This document shows positions 17,771-27,252 of a DNA stretch of 64,000 nucleotides, piece by piece. Made by a program: the position numbers and the translations under genes. Source of the stretch: Ignavibacteria bacterium (GTDB taxonomy: Bacteria > Bacteroidota > Ignavibacteria > Tepidaquicellales > OLB5); assembly GCA_020852705.1 (NCBI GenBank), contig JADZAP010000012.1, forward strand, positions 38,022 to 102,021. The letters run 5' to 3'. The notes under the pieces were generated by a model. The model saw only the letters and a program-made list of their open reading frames with translations. It searched no databases and was not told where the DNA came from. Every line of letters starts with the position of its first letter. Position 1 is the first letter of the stretch.

Positions 17771-18196
17771 TTAATATTGAGATATATTTTCTGTTTTAAT
17801 TTCTATAAAACTTTTTCTTGATATGTGTGATAACTTTATAGGCGATACTTTTGATCTTAAAATACTCATTCTGAATTTGGTTTTATCAGAATCCTTTTTA
17901 TCAACTGTAATACAGTATTCTGTGTTTTTAAAGTCATACATTCTGTATTCGTATCCAGCAAATCCGCTGTTTGAAAGGTCACTTACAGGTGCTGAAAAAC
18001 CAAGTATATTAAAGAACAGATTTTTATTTTCTTGTTCTTGCTCTATTTTTAATAAATACTTAAAAGTTAAAAATTCTTTTGTAGTTTGAAACCTAAAAGA
18101 AATAAAATCCATTTTTTTTACTTCATCATATTCCTTAGAAATTGTTAGTTTATATTCAAACCTTTTTGGAGGTGGTTTTACTTTCTTGGTTCTCAT
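17771..18196 (-). CDS. protein of unknown function between hisS and lgt
   Basis: 141 residues, not recognised. There is no signal peptide or membrane segment. The N-terminus is very basic (RTKKVKPPPKRFEYK), the middle alternates charged and aromatic residues suggesting a mixed alpha/beta domain, and three cysteine-poor strands end the protein. Its ATG overlaps the hisS stop as ATGA and its stop abuts the lgt ATG, so it is translated from the hisS-lgt mRNA. Base use matches the neighbours. It is probably real, because coding overlap on both sides leaves no gap. Confidence 0.75.
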   Translation of the reverse strand: MRTKKVKPPPKRFEYKLTISKEYDEVKKMDFISFRFQTTKEFLTFKYLLKIEQEQENKNLFFNILGFSAPVSDLSNSGFAGYEYRMYDFKNTEYCITVDKKDSDKTKFRMSILRSKVSPIKLSHISRKSFIEIKTENISQY

Positions 18197-19455
18197 TTGT
18201 TAAATTCCAATAATTTTTCTGCTAGTTCGCTAAAAGGTACACTATATTGAGAGCTGTTTTCCATATTTTTAAGCTGACCGGCATTTTTTTCAAGTTCATC
18301 ATCGCCAACTATGTAAACAAACTGAACACCAAGCCTGTTTGCATCTCTCATTTGTGCTTTAAAGCTGCGATTCAACAGGTCAATTTCGCTAGGAATATTT
18401 TTTGCTCTTAATTCATTCATAATTTCATACGATTTCATTCTGGCAATATCATTTAAAGCAATAAAATAGATTAGTGGTTTATTTATTTTACCAAAAGTAA
18501 AACCATTTTTTTCTGCTGCAATTATTATTCTTTCTATACCGCTGCCAAAACCTGCACCAGGCGTTTCCTTGCCTCCAAGTTGTTCAATAAGCATATCATA
18601 TCTCCCGCCACCGCCAATTGCATCTTGTGAACCAAGAGATTGCGATACAAATTCAAATGTTGTATCGGTATAATAATCAAGTCCCCTAACAAGCCGAAAA
18701 TCTATTTCATAATTAATCTTGAGATTTTCGAGTTCATTTATTACTTTATTAAATCTTAATTTTGATTCCTCACCAAGAGTATCAAGTATTTTGGGAGCAT
18801 TTTCAGTAATTTGTCTGTCGTTTTTATCTTTTGAATCAAGTATTCTTAAAGTATTTGTTTCAAAACGTCTTTTAGAATCTTCTGAAAGATCATTTATGTA
18901 ATTTGCTAAAAAATCTTTTAATACATTAATATAATGTTTCCTTTCATTAGGTTTTCCAATTGAATTTATCTTAATTGTATAATTCTCTATTCCGCATCGG
19001 TTGTAAACTTCTTTTGCCATTAAAATCAACTCAACATCTGTATAAAAACTATTGCTTCCAATAATTTCAGCACCAAACTGTGTATGTTCTCGGAATCTTC
19101 CGGCTTGGGGTTTTTCGTGCCGGAACATATTTGTTATATAAAACAATTTGTGAAATGGGGATTCGTTAATCATAGAGTTTTCAATTAAAGCCCGCATTAC
19201 AGGTGCAGTACCTTCAGGTTTTAGAGTCATTGAATCGCCGCTTTTATCCTCAAATGTATACATTTCTTTGCCAACAATATCAGTATCATTGCCTACTCCC
19301 CTTTTAAAAAGTTCGGTATTTTCAAAAGTAGGTGTTCTAATTTCAGAAAAGTTAAATACTGCTGAAACTTCTCTTATGATACGCTCAATATAATGCCATT
19401 TATAAATGTCCTTTGGCAATATGTCTTTTGTACCTTTTGGCTTTTTGAAATTCAT
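18193..19455 (-). CDS. hisS: histidyl-tRNA synthetase
   Basis: 420 residues. This class II synthetase charges tRNA-His. Motif 1 region RTPTFENTELFKRGVG (about 40-55) and motif 2 FRHEKPQAGRFREHTQFG (about 112-129) are present. The histidine-specific motif is LVRGLDYYTDTTFEF (about 258-272) and motif 3 is GFGSGIERII (about 304-313). A C-terminal anticodon-binding domain follows (from about 325). The length is normal for the bacterial enzyme. It heads the hisS-unknown-lgt-capA-like run, with about 180 A/T-rich bases between it and the divergent HAD gene. Confidence 0.97.
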   Translation of the reverse strand: MNFKKPKGTKDILPKDIYKWHYIERIIREVSAVFNFSEIRTPTFENTELFKRGVGNDTDIVGKEMYTFEDKSGDSMTLKPEGTAPVMRALIENSMINESPFHKLFYITNMFRHEKPQAGRFREHTQFGAEIIGSNSFYTDVELILMAKEVYNRCGIENYTIKINSIGKPNERKHYINVLKDFLANYINDLSEDSKRRFETNTLRILDSKDKNDRQITENAPKILDTLGEESKLRFNKVINELENLKINYEIDFRLVRGLDYYTDTTFEFVSQSLGSQDAIGGGGRYDMLIEQLGGKETPGAGFGSGIERIIIAAEKNGFTFGKINKPLIYFIALNDIARMKSYEIMNELRAKNIPSEIDLLNRSFKAQMRDANRLGVQFVYIVGDDELEKNAGQLKNMENSSQYSVPFSELAEKLLEFNK

Positions 19456-19637
19456 TTTCCTCTAAATTTTATAAAGCAATATAGTTTTCATATTCCGCAA
19501 AATCTATGAAAAACAGCATATATTTTATGAATTTTCTTAAAATTCATAAATTACTATATTGTTTAAGTTTCCTCTCAAACAAACCAGTAAAATATATATA
19601 ATATTTAAAAATTTATTTATTAAATAAAAATTTCTTT

Positions 19638-20321
19638 ATGATAAAAGCTGTAATATTTGATCTAGATAATACACTCATAGATTTCATGAGAATGAAAAAT
19701 ACTGCTGTTGAAGCTGCAATAAAAGCAATGATAGATGCGGGGCTTGATTTTTCATATAATGAAATACGAACTAAAATTGATGAAATTTATTCCGAGAAAG
19801 GTATTGAATACCAGCAAGTATTTGATAATCTTCTTAATCATTTTATTGGGAAAGTTGACTATAAAATTCTTTCAGCAGGTGTGGTAGCATACAGAACAGC
19901 TCGCGAAGCAGAACTTAATACTTATCCAAAAGTGATACCTACTTTAATTAAACTTATTAAAAATGGTGTAAAATTAGGAGTAGTAAGCGATGCACCCAGT
20001 AAAGAAGCATGGCTTAGACTTACCTACATTGGGCTGCATCACATGTTTGATGCTATTGTTACATTTGATGATTCATTAGAAAGAAAACCTGCCCCCGGTC
20101 CGTTTAAGCTTGTATTAAAAAAACTTGAAGTTGAACCTGAAAATGCTTTAATGGTAGGCGACTGGGCTGAGCGGGATGTTGTTGGAGCTAAAAGTGTTGG
20201 TATGAAAACAGCATTTGCCCGCTATGGAGATACATTTGATACACAAAAACATGAAGCTGATTACGAGATAAACTCAGTTGCAGAAATTTTGGAAATTGTG
20301 AAAAAGGAGAATGGAAAATGA
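19638..20321 (+). CDS. HAD-superfamily phosphatase
   Basis: 227 residues. All four HAD motifs are visible: DLDNT (9-13, nucleophile Asp9), the motif II segment GVVSDAP (about 114-120), a Lys in ERKPAPGPF (about 151-159) and motif IV GDWAERDVVGA (about 174-184). The helical cap between motifs I and II makes it a subfamily I (YjjG/phosphoglycolate-like) phosphatase. The substrate cannot be deduced. Its stop overlaps the acpS ATG (ATGA), so the two are coupled and divergent from hisS. Confidence 0.85.
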   Translation: MIKAVIFDLDNTLIDFMRMKNTAVEAAIKAMIDAGLDFSYNEIRTKIDEIYSEKGIEYQQVFDNLLNHFIGKVDYKILSAGVVAYRTAREAELNTYPKVIPTLIKLIKNGVKLGVVSDAPSKEAWLRLTYIGLHHMFDAIVTFDDSLERKPAPGPFKLVLKKLEVEPENALMVGDWAERDVVGAKSVGMKTAFARYGDTFDTQKHEADYEINSVAEILEIVKKENGK

Positions 20322-20680
20322 TAAAAGGTATAGGAATAGATATAATAGAAGTTAGCCGGATTAAAAATTTAATGGATAAATACGGCGATAAGTTTTTTAA
20401 TCGTATTTTAACTGAAAATGAAATTGCTTATTGTAAAAAATTCAGTGATTCTGAACTTCATTTCGCCGGCAGATTTGCTTCTAAAGAAGCATATAGCAAA
20501 GCTATTGGGACAGGTATTTCAAAGGATTTTGGATGGAAAGATGTAGAAATACTTAATGATAATAGAGGAAAACCATATATTAATCACACCAAAGATACAT
20601 CTTACTCACAATTAAAATTTCATATCAGCATTTCACATACAAAACAATATGCAAGTGCAGTTGTTGTTTGTGAAGAATAA
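20318..20680 (+). CDS. acpS: holo-[acyl-carrier-protein] synthase
   Basis: 120 residues. AcpS moves 4'-phosphopantetheine from CoA to apo-ACP. The N-terminal GIGIDIIEVSRI contains the Mg-binding Asp. The central FAGRFASKEAYSKAIGTG carries the Glu and Lys of the WxxKEA-type motif, and the ISISHTKQYASAVVV end is typical. It overlaps the HAD phosphatase upstream and converges with the DUF1460 gene, whose stop is one base away. Confidence 0.95.
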   Translation: MIKGIGIDIIEVSRIKNLMDKYGDKFFNRILTENEIAYCKKFSDSELHFAGRFASKEAYSKAIGTGISKDFGWKDVEILNDNRGKPYINHTKDTSYSQLKFHISISHTKQYASAVVVCEE

Positions 20681-20681
20681 T

Positions 20682-21566
20682 TTAGATCTCCATCGGTCTG
20701 GCTATCATAATGCCTGTTTTCTTTGAATCTGATGCTACGTAATCCTGCAATTCCTCATTTGAAATGATGACTTTTTTGCTTTTACTTGATGCATGCATAA
20801 AAAATGTTCCACCGTTTTCCTTGTAAATATAACCTGTATGAGTTACATCTAAACCCTTTATATTTGTAGTTGTTGCAATAATATCCCCTGTTTTCATAAG
20901 GTCGTATAATCTTGAAATATCATTTGTCGGAATGAAATAGTAATTTCTGGAATTAATTGCTTCTTCAGCGGCTTTTACACCATCAAGCTCAGTTGAGTTT
21001 GCTAATTGTTTATATGCTTTTGTATGAGTTGTCATAAAATTAATATTTTTACTGTACTCAACTCCACCAATTTCTGCAGTAATATTTTTTACTATACCTT
21101 TTGCTTCATTATCCCAAATCCAGTCACAAAAATAATGTAAACGGCTGGAATAACCATCAATTAAACCATCACGATACCTAATTTTCTTCAATTCAGACTT
21201 GTAATCATCAAATGTTGTTTTATCTAGTTTAATACAACGGGCAAAAGTTAGACAGTTTTCTACAAATGTTACACAATCTAGTCCTGTTAAATCAATTACT
21301 AAGCTTTCGCTCATATTTTTATCAAGAGTTCCGGCAACATAATCCGTATCAATAAAAGATTTGCCTACCTCAGCAATCACATCGCCAATTGGCTCAGATT
21401 TTATTCCTGCATCAATAAATGCCTTAAATTTCTTTTTGCATAAAATCTCATCATAATCATCCCAAAATGGTCTATTAAATGATTTTAATGTTTGCGGTAT
21501 TGCACTTAAAAATATAGCACTTAATGCTGAAGATTTAATGAATTTTCTGCGTGATATTTTTGACAT
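20682..21566 (-). CDS. DUF1460 family exported peptidase/amidase-like protein
   Basis: 294 residues. The N-terminus SRRKFIKSSALSA followed by a hydrophobic stretch looks like a twin-arginine signal. The mature part matches DUF1460, an NlpC/P60-like fold reported as N-acetylmuramoyl-L-alanine amidase-like. The catalytic Cys98 is in GLDCVTFVENCLTFAR (96-110), and the candidate His is in the segment VTHTGYIY. A second conserved block has the INFMTTHTKAY sequence. It is presumably periplasmic and acts on peptidoglycan or its fragments, which is inference from the family. It follows dnaB by 16 bases on the same strand. Confidence 0.82.
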   Translation of the reverse strand: MSKISRRKFIKSSALSAIFLSAIPQTLKSFNRPFWDDYDEILCKKKFKAFIDAGIKSEPIGDVIAEVGKSFIDTDYVAGTLDKNMSESLVIDLTGLDCVTFVENCLTFARCIKLDKTTFDDYKSELKKIRYRDGLIDGYSSRLHYFCDWIWDNEAKGIVKNITAEIGGVEYSKNINFMTTHTKAYKQLANSTELDGVKAAEEAINSRNYYFIPTNDISRLYDLMKTGDIIATTTNIKGLDVTHTGYIYKENGGTFFMHASSKSKKVIISNEELQDYVASDSKKTGIMIARPMEI

Positions 21567-21582
21567 TACAATTTAATATAAA

Positions 21583-23040
21583 TTAAAACGGTGAATCATT
21601 CGGAACATAGTATGAAGGTACTTCTTCAAATGCCCTATTTTCAAATTTAGCATAATTATTAATAAACGTTAGTTTAGTTTCGCCAATAGGACCATTTCGT
21701 TGTTTGCCAACAATAATTTCAGCTAAACCTTGTACTTCATGATATTTGGGATCATCTTTGCTTATATAAACCTCAGGTCGGTTTATAAATATAACCACAT
21801 CAGCATCCTGCTCAATAGCACCTGACTCTCTTAGATCCGAAAGCTGAGGCCGCTTTTCCTTCCCTGCACGTTCTTCAACTTTTCGGCTCAACTGTGATAA
21901 TGCAATTACTGGTATATTCAGTTCCTTAGCTAATTGTTTTAATCCGCGGGTTATGTATGCTATTTCAAGATGTCTATCTAAGTTTCCTTTGTTTGAAACT
22001 TCCATAAGCTGAAGGTAATCAACTATTATCATATCAATATTTTCCAAAGTTTTCATTCTTCTGGCTTTTGAACGTAATTCCAGAAGACTTAAGGGGGAGG
22101 ACTCATCAATTATTAAGTTAATTTTATTACCCATAAGCCGAGGGGTTTGTTTTGCAATTTTATTCCAGTCAGATTCAGGCAGTCTGCCAGTTTTTAACTT
22201 TGCAATATCAACTCTAGACTCCAGACAAATAAATCTTAATGAAAGCTCACGGTTGCTCATTTCAATAGAAAAAATACCTATATTTTTGCCATGATCAATT
22301 GCAGCATTTCTTGCAAAATTAAGTGCCAGCGCAGTTTTACCATGTGAAGGTCTGCCGGCAATAATAATAAGTTCAGAATTTTGAAATCCTCCGGTTAATG
22401 CATCAATTTTTTCGTAACCGCTTGGTACACCAAAAACGGTGGAACCTTTTTCATGTCTTTCGTGAATTGATTCAACATAATCCATAGTAGCACGGACTTC
22501 ATCTTTAATATATGAATAATTCTTTTTTTGAAGATAATTAGTAACTTCAAGTATCTCCTGCTGAGCTTTATCTAGCAAATTTTCTGTATTTACTGTGGGA
22601 TCATAACACTTTTCATTAAGAGAATATGTCAGCAAAATCATATCACGTTTTATCCAGTACTCTAATATCTTATGTGCAGAGTATACTATACTTTCTTGAG
22701 ATGAAAACGCAGTTGAAAGCTCTGCAAGGTAATACGGTCCGCCAACAGCATCAAGCTCCCCTCTTGATTTTAGCTCCTCTGTTAAAGTAATAATATCAAC
22801 AGGTTCGTTTCTATCCTTTAGTTCACTTATAGCTTTAAATATTAGCCCGTTTGCCTGAACATAAAAGTGTTTTGGTGTTAAAATAGTATTTACTGCATCA
22901 ATTAAAGCATTATCAATTATCATACCTCCAAGAATATTCATTTCTAGCTCACGGCTATGCGGGGGAACTTTTCCACCGTAAAGAACTTCTTCGGGTATAT
23001 TTTTAAGCTCAGTTATATTTGAATTTTTCAGTCTAGCCAT
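21583..23040 (-). CDS. dnaB: replicative DNA helicase
   Basis: 485 residues. This ring helicase unwinds DNA ahead of the replisome. The N-terminal DnaB domain begins PPHSRELEMNILGGMI (26-41). A linker leads to the RecA-like ATPase, with Walker A GRPSHGKTALAL near 228-239, Walker B IDMIIVDYLQLM near 339-350, and the LSQLSRKVEERAGKEKRPQLSDLRESGAIEQDADVV region of the C-terminal motifs. No intein or large insertion is seen. An A/T-rich 210-base gap follows to the udg gene. Confidence 0.97.
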   Translation of the reverse strand: MARLKNSNITELKNIPEEVLYGGKVPPHSRELEMNILGGMIIDNALIDAVNTILTPKHFYVQANGLIFKAISELKDRNEPVDIITLTEELKSRGELDAVGGPYYLAELSTAFSSQESIVYSAHKILEYWIKRDMILLTYSLNEKCYDPTVNTENLLDKAQQEILEVTNYLQKKNYSYIKDEVRATMDYVESIHERHEKGSTVFGVPSGYEKIDALTGGFQNSELIIIAGRPSHGKTALALNFARNAAIDHGKNIGIFSIEMSNRELSLRFICLESRVDIAKLKTGRLPESDWNKIAKQTPRLMGNKINLIIDESSPLSLLELRSKARRMKTLENIDMIIVDYLQLMEVSNKGNLDRHLEIAYITRGLKQLAKELNIPVIALSQLSRKVEERAGKEKRPQLSDLRESGAIEQDADVVIFINRPEVYISKDDPKYHEVQGLAEIIVGKQRNGPIGETKLTFINNYAKFENRAFEEVPSYYVPNDSPF

Positions 23041-23250
23041 TGAAGTAGATGGTAATTAACATTTTCAATTATGTTGTTAACATTTTGAACCGTGTTTATT
23101 CACATTAATTAACCAAAAATTGACAAAATTTGTTTTATAAATATAAGAGAATATATAGAAAAATAATATTAATTAAAACATATCAGTGGTAATTAAATTA
23201 AATTATTTCATAATTTTTATAATGATTTTTAAGTAATATAATATATAAAT

Positions 23251-24093
23251 TTAGTTACTCCCGTGTGTATTTAGCGTTTTTCCGGTATCTGCTTCATATA
23301 TTTTTTTGAATTGAAGCATATCTTCCCACGTCAGACGTTTCCAATGGGGATTCCTTAAAAGTGCTGCAGGGTGAAATGTAACTCTAACTTTCCATCCTTT
23401 ATATTCATGTGTTTTGCAGCGAATTTTATTTAATGGGTCTTTTGTTTTTAATATTGATTCTGCTGCAACTTTACCCAGTAATAGAATTAACTTTGGATTT
23501 AAAAGTTTAAGCTGTTTATCAAGGTAAGGACGGCATAATTCAACCTCATCGGGAGCGGGATTCCGGTTCCCCGGCGGGCGGCATTTCAAAATATTACAAA
23601 TATAAACTTCTTCTCTTTGAAACCCTGTTGCAATAAGTATCTTGTTTAGTAATTGACCTGCTTTACCCACAAATGGCTCTCCTTGTGCATCTTCATCAGC
23701 TCCCGGTGCTTCTCCTATTATTACAACATCCGCATTTTGATTTCCGGTACCAAAAACAAAATTAGTTCGCATTTTACCCAATCCGCATTTCATACAGGTA
23801 TTTATCTTACTGTTTAACTCTTCAAGTGTTTCAGAAAATTCCCATTCTTCACGTTTAATATTTTCATTGCCAAATATATCTATTTCAGCAATTGCAGCTT
23901 TATTGTTAATTTTATTCAGATTATTAACACTTCGTTTGGCATTAACTTTATTCTGCACCGGTTCATTTATTGTTAATTTATATCCATCCGGCAGGTTTTT
24001 ATCTAAATAGAGTTTATCTGAGTAAAACCTGTTAAAGGTTTTTACATATTGTTCAGTATCTGAAATTATTTTTTGTAATTTATCGTTGCTCAA
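23251..24093 (-). CDS. uracil-DNA glycosylase, type 4 (Fe-S)
   Basis: 280 residues. The first ~90 residues are a charged, non-conserved extension. The UDG domain (about 91-275) carries the four Fe-S cysteines C100, C103, C171 and C187 (CMKC, then CRPPGNRNPAPDEVELC). It also has motif A GEAPGADEDAQGEPFVG (127-143) and the HPAALLRNP motif near the C-terminus. It removes uracil from deaminated DNA. The start is TTG: the coaBC stop lies three codons upstream in frame, and only ATT and TTC intervene. It is last in yicC-gmk-rpoZ-coaBC-udg. Confidence 0.93.
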   Translation of the reverse strand: MSNDKLQKIISDTEQYVKTFNRFYSDKLYLDKNLPDGYKLTINEPVQNKVNAKRSVNNLNKINNKAAIAEIDIFGNENIKREEWEFSETLEELNSKINTCMKCGLGKMRTNFVFGTGNQNADVVIIGEAPGADEDAQGEPFVGKAGQLLNKILIATGFQREEVYICNILKCRPPGNRNPAPDEVELCRPYLDKQLKLLNPKLILLLGKVAAESILKTKDPLNKIRCKTHEYKGWKVRVTFHPAALLRNPHWKRLTWEDMLQFKKIYEADTGKTLNTHGSN

Positions 24094-24099
24094 AATGAA

Positions 24100-25317
24100 T
24101 TATAAACCATTAATAATTTTATCAAATATTATCATTGACGCCTCAAATTTTGTCATTAAATTAAATGACCTGGTTTTCATTTTTTTATCAATTAATGAAA
24201 ATACATTTGTATCTGTACCAAAACCTGCACCTTTTATTTTTGGATTGTTTACAACAATCAAATCCAGATTTTTACGCTTCATTTTTTCTTTGGCATATTT
24301 TATTTCATTCTTTGTTTCAAGTGCAAAACCTACAAGTTTAAATTTTTTCTTATTTTTCCCAAGATACTCCAGAATATCAACAGTTTTTTCGGTTTCGATC
24401 TTTAAATCATTATCATTTTTTTTAATTTTTTCAGATTTAATATATTTCGGTTTAAAATCAGCAACCGCAGCTGACATAATTACAATATCAATACCATTTA
24501 AATTTTCTTTCACAGCTTTAAACATTTCTGCTGCTGTATTTACATAAATTCTGTTAATTCTTCGGGGTGTTTTTAGTAAGGTAGGTCCGCTTACCAATGT
24601 AACTTCAGCACCTCGTTGCGAAGCAGCTTTTGCTAATGCAAAACCCATTTTCCCGCTTGAGTAATTCCCAATAAATCTTACCGAATCTATCGGTTCATAA
24701 GTTGGTCCGGCTGTAATAAGTACTTTTTTGCCTTTCAGGTCTTTTTTTACACCGTTTAAATGCTTTAAAGTTTCTTTATAAATCGTTTCTGCCTCAGGCA
24801 GTCTGCCTATACCACTTAAACCGCTTGCAAGTTCACCGGCTTCAGGTTCAATCACCCAATACCCCAATTCTTTAAGGTCAGATACATTTCTTGCCGTAAC
24901 CTCATTCAGATACATATCTTCATCCATAGCCGGTGAAATTATAACCGGGCAACGGGCAGAAAGGACTGCAGCAGTCAAAAAATTATCGCTAATTCCAAAT
25001 ACCAGCTTTGCAATTGTATTTGCTGTTGCTGGAGCAACTACAAATATATCAGCCCATAAACCGGTATTTACATGATATGTTTTGGTCTCAACTGTTTCAA
25101 TATTTTCAGGGGTAACTTCCGGAAACATTTTTACAAATACTTCATTCCCTGATAAAACAGAAAGAGTAACTGGAGATACAAAATTTAAAGCGGAAGGAGT
25201 CATAATAACTTTGACTTCCGCTCCGCTTTTTTTATATAATCTTACAAGTTCACAGCATTTATAGGCTGCAATTCCACCGGTAATTCCCAGCAGTATTTTC
25301 TTTCCGTTAAGTTCCAT
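24100..25317 (-). CDS. coaBC: phosphopantothenoylcysteine decarboxylase / synthetase
   Basis: 405 residues, both CoA-synthesis activities in one chain. The N-terminal flavin decarboxylase (CoaC) shows GITGGIAAYKCCELVR (11-26), the PXMNXXMW-type segment as SPAMDEDMY, and APATANTIAKLVFGISDN. The C-terminal synthetase (CoaB) begins KKVLITAGPTYEPIDSVRFIGNYSSGKMG near residue 190 and keeps the nucleotide-binding loops. It follows rpoZ, an order (gmk-rpoZ-coaBC) common in bacteria. CoaX for the first step is at 6.0-6.8 kb. Confidence 0.96.
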   Translation of the reverse strand: MELNGKKILLGITGGIAAYKCCELVRLYKKSGAEVKVIMTPSALNFVSPVTLSVLSGNEVFVKMFPEVTPENIETVETKTYHVNTGLWADIFVVAPATANTIAKLVFGISDNFLTAAVLSARCPVIISPAMDEDMYLNEVTARNVSDLKELGYWVIEPEAGELASGLSGIGRLPEAETIYKETLKHLNGVKKDLKGKKVLITAGPTYEPIDSVRFIGNYSSGKMGFALAKAASQRGAEVTLVSGPTLLKTPRRINRIYVNTAAEMFKAVKENLNGIDIVIMSAAVADFKPKYIKSEKIKKNDNDLKIETEKTVDILEYLGKNKKKFKLVGFALETKNEIKYAKEKMKRKNLDLIVVNNPKIKGAGFGTDTNVFSLIDKKMKTRSFNLMTKFEASMIIFDKIINGL

Positions 25318-25396
25318 GCAAATATACTTAAATTTAAAATGCCGGTAGAAGAGATTAAACAGAAATTATAACCTGATTTAATGAAGTATATAAATA

Positions 25397-25702
25397 TTAA
25401 TCTTCTTCCGCATCTTCAGATCTGACTCTGAATTCAAGTTCATTATCTAAAAGTTCATCAAGACCCTTTTCTGTTGGTTTTGGTCGAGTTTCAAACTCTA
25501 CACTGATATTCATCTTATCTTTGCTAACAACTGTATCATCAGCTTCTTCATCGGCTTTTATTAACGGCTCAACACGCTGGTTATATTCAAGTTTCTGTTC
25601 ATCATTTATTTGTCTTGCACGTTTTGCTGCTACAACTACAGCTTCGTAAATATTACCTGCTTTTGATTCTACTTCTTCAATTTCAAGTGGGGTAATTTTC
25701 AT
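25397..25702 (-). CDS. rpoZ: DNA-directed RNA polymerase omega subunit
   Basis: 101 residues. The diagnostic helix is KAGNIYEAVVVAAKRARQIND (14-34), the short Bacteroidota/Chlorobiota-style omega core, followed by an acidic C-terminal half. Omega binds beta-prime and aids polymerase assembly. It sits 19 bases after gmk and 79 bases before coaBC, the usual setting for rpoZ. Confidence 0.9.
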   Translation of the reverse strand: MKITPLEIEEVESKAGNIYEAVVVAAKRARQINDEQKLEYNQRVEPLIKADEEADDTVVSKDKMNISVEFETRPKPTEKGLDELLDNELEFRVRSEDAEED

Positions 25703-25721
25703 TTTAATTGCTCCTTAATGT

Positions 25722-26279
25722 TTATATTTTATTTTTAATATATTTTCTTATAATTGACTCAGTTTCTTTTACTGCTTTTTTAAGTCCATTGCTGTTATCC
25801 ACAATATAATCAAACTTAACTTTTAATTCTGACTCCATTTTAAATCGGGATGCACGTTTTTCTATCTCTTCGGGTGATTCAGTATTTCTGTTCTTTAATC
25901 TTGTAAGTAAAACATCAAAAGGTACGTCAATGAAAATCAGAACAGATTGCGGAAACATCTTTTTTATTGAAAGACCGCCTTTAACATCAACATCAAAAAT
26001 CATAATTTTACTGCTGTGTAGATATGGTTCAGCTTGACTTTTCAGTGTTCCATATTGATTCCCGTGAACTTCTTCAGTTTCAATAAACTCTTTATTAGCT
26101 TTTTTACGGTTAAATTCTTCAACAGATAAAAAGAAATAATCTCTACCTTCTGTTTCTTCCGGTCTTTTTTTACGGGTTGTTGCTGAAACTGAAAACGAAA
26201 TATCAGGTATTACTTTAAATAACTCTGTGATTATTGTGGTTTTACCTGCTCCGCTTGAAGCACAAATTACAAAAAGCAT
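25722..26279 (-). CDS. gmk: guanylate kinase
   Basis: 185 residues. It phosphorylates GMP/dGMP. The P-loop is SSGAGKTT (8-15). The GMP-binding segment SVSATTRKKRPEETEGRDYFF (33-53) and DVDVKGGLSIKK near 97-108 are present, then the lid region RLKNRNTESPEEIEKRASR. The family length is normal. It follows yicC by 65 bases. Confidence 0.96.
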   Translation of the reverse strand: MLFVICASSGAGKTTIITELFKVIPDISFSVSATTRKKRPEETEGRDYFFLSVEEFNRKKANKEFIETEEVHGNQYGTLKSQAEPYLHSSKIMIFDVDVKGGLSIKKMFPQSVLIFIDVPFDVLLTRLKNRNTESPEEIEKRASRFKMESELKVKFDYIVDNSNGLKKAVKETESIIRKYIKNKI

Positions 26280-26344
26280 TTTTTAAAAAAATTTAATATC
26301 GTTAAATTTTTAGATTATAAAAAGCCGATAATTATTGCAGGAAA

Positions 26345-27226
26345 TTATTCAATGTTTTGAAGCTGTTCTTTAATCTTTTCTAATTCTTCCTTCATTTCAA
26401 CAACATACTGTGAAATTTCTGAATTATTTGACTTTGATGCTATTGTATTTATTTCTCTGTTTATTTCCTGAACAAGAAAATTAAGCCTTCTGCCGGAAAG
26501 TTCTTTCTGTTTGACATTATTACGAAAATAATTAATATGTGACTGTGCCCTGATAACTTCTTCTGTGATATCAAGTCTATCACTAATTAAAATCAGCTCA
26601 TACTCAATTCTGTTATTATCTGTTTCTATTTTTGTTTCAGCAATAAGGTTATTTACTTTTTCCATCATTTTACGTTTTAATTCTGAAATATTATTCCCTG
26701 AAAGTTTTATAACTGAATCAATTTTCTTTTCAATTGAAGTTAGGCGCAATAGAATATCTTTTTCAAGAACTTTCCCTTCTTTTGATTTCATCTTCATCAG
26801 GTCATTAACTGCCGCAATAATAATTTTTTTAATATCATTCCAGTAATCAGCCAGTTCATCAGAATTATCACCTTTAAATAACTCAGAAAACTTTAAAATA
26901 TGCTCAAGTTTTATATCTTCTTTAATTCCGGTTGATTTCTTAATATTTACAAGCAGTTTAAAATATTCTTTTACAGCTTCGGGCTTAATCTGCATGGCAG
27001 TTTCAGTACCGTTATTTCTCTCAATTGAAAGCATAACATTTATTTTACCTCTTGAAATTTTATGACCAATTATTTCCTTAATTTCAGATTCTTTTTCTGA
27101 TATAGCCATTGGCAGGCGGGCAGATACTTCAAGGTATTTACTGTTAATACTCCGTAATTCAATACTTATTTTTAATTTTTTCAGCCTTTTGGATGCTTTG
27201 CCAAAGCCTGTCATACTTATTATCAT
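26345..27226 (-). CDS. yicC: YicC-family endoribonuclease
   Basis: 293 residues. Starts MIISMTGFGKA and has the SIELRSINSKYLEVSARLP block (22-40) of the YicC N-terminal domain. It ends with a DUF1732 C-terminal part containing RLNFLVQEINREINTIASKSNNSEISQYVVEMKEELEKIKEQLQN, which is strongly conserved. YicC proteins are reported endoribonucleases linked to RNA turnover. It is first in the yicC-gmk-rpoZ-coaBC-udg run. Confidence 0.93.
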   Translation of the reverse strand: MIISMTGFGKASKRLKKLKISIELRSINSKYLEVSARLPMAISEKESEIKEIIGHKISRGKINVMLSIERNNGTETAMQIKPEAVKEYFKLLVNIKKSTGIKEDIKLEHILKFSELFKGDNSDELADYWNDIKKIIIAAVNDLMKMKSKEGKVLEKDILLRLTSIEKKIDSVIKLSGNNISELKRKMMEKVNNLIAETKIETDNNRIEYELILISDRLDITEEVIRAQSHINYFRNNVKQKELSGRRLNFLVQEINREINTIASKSNNSEISQYVVEMKEELEKIKEQLQNIE

Positions 27227-27252
27227 ATGGTTTTAACTTATATTATTTATTC

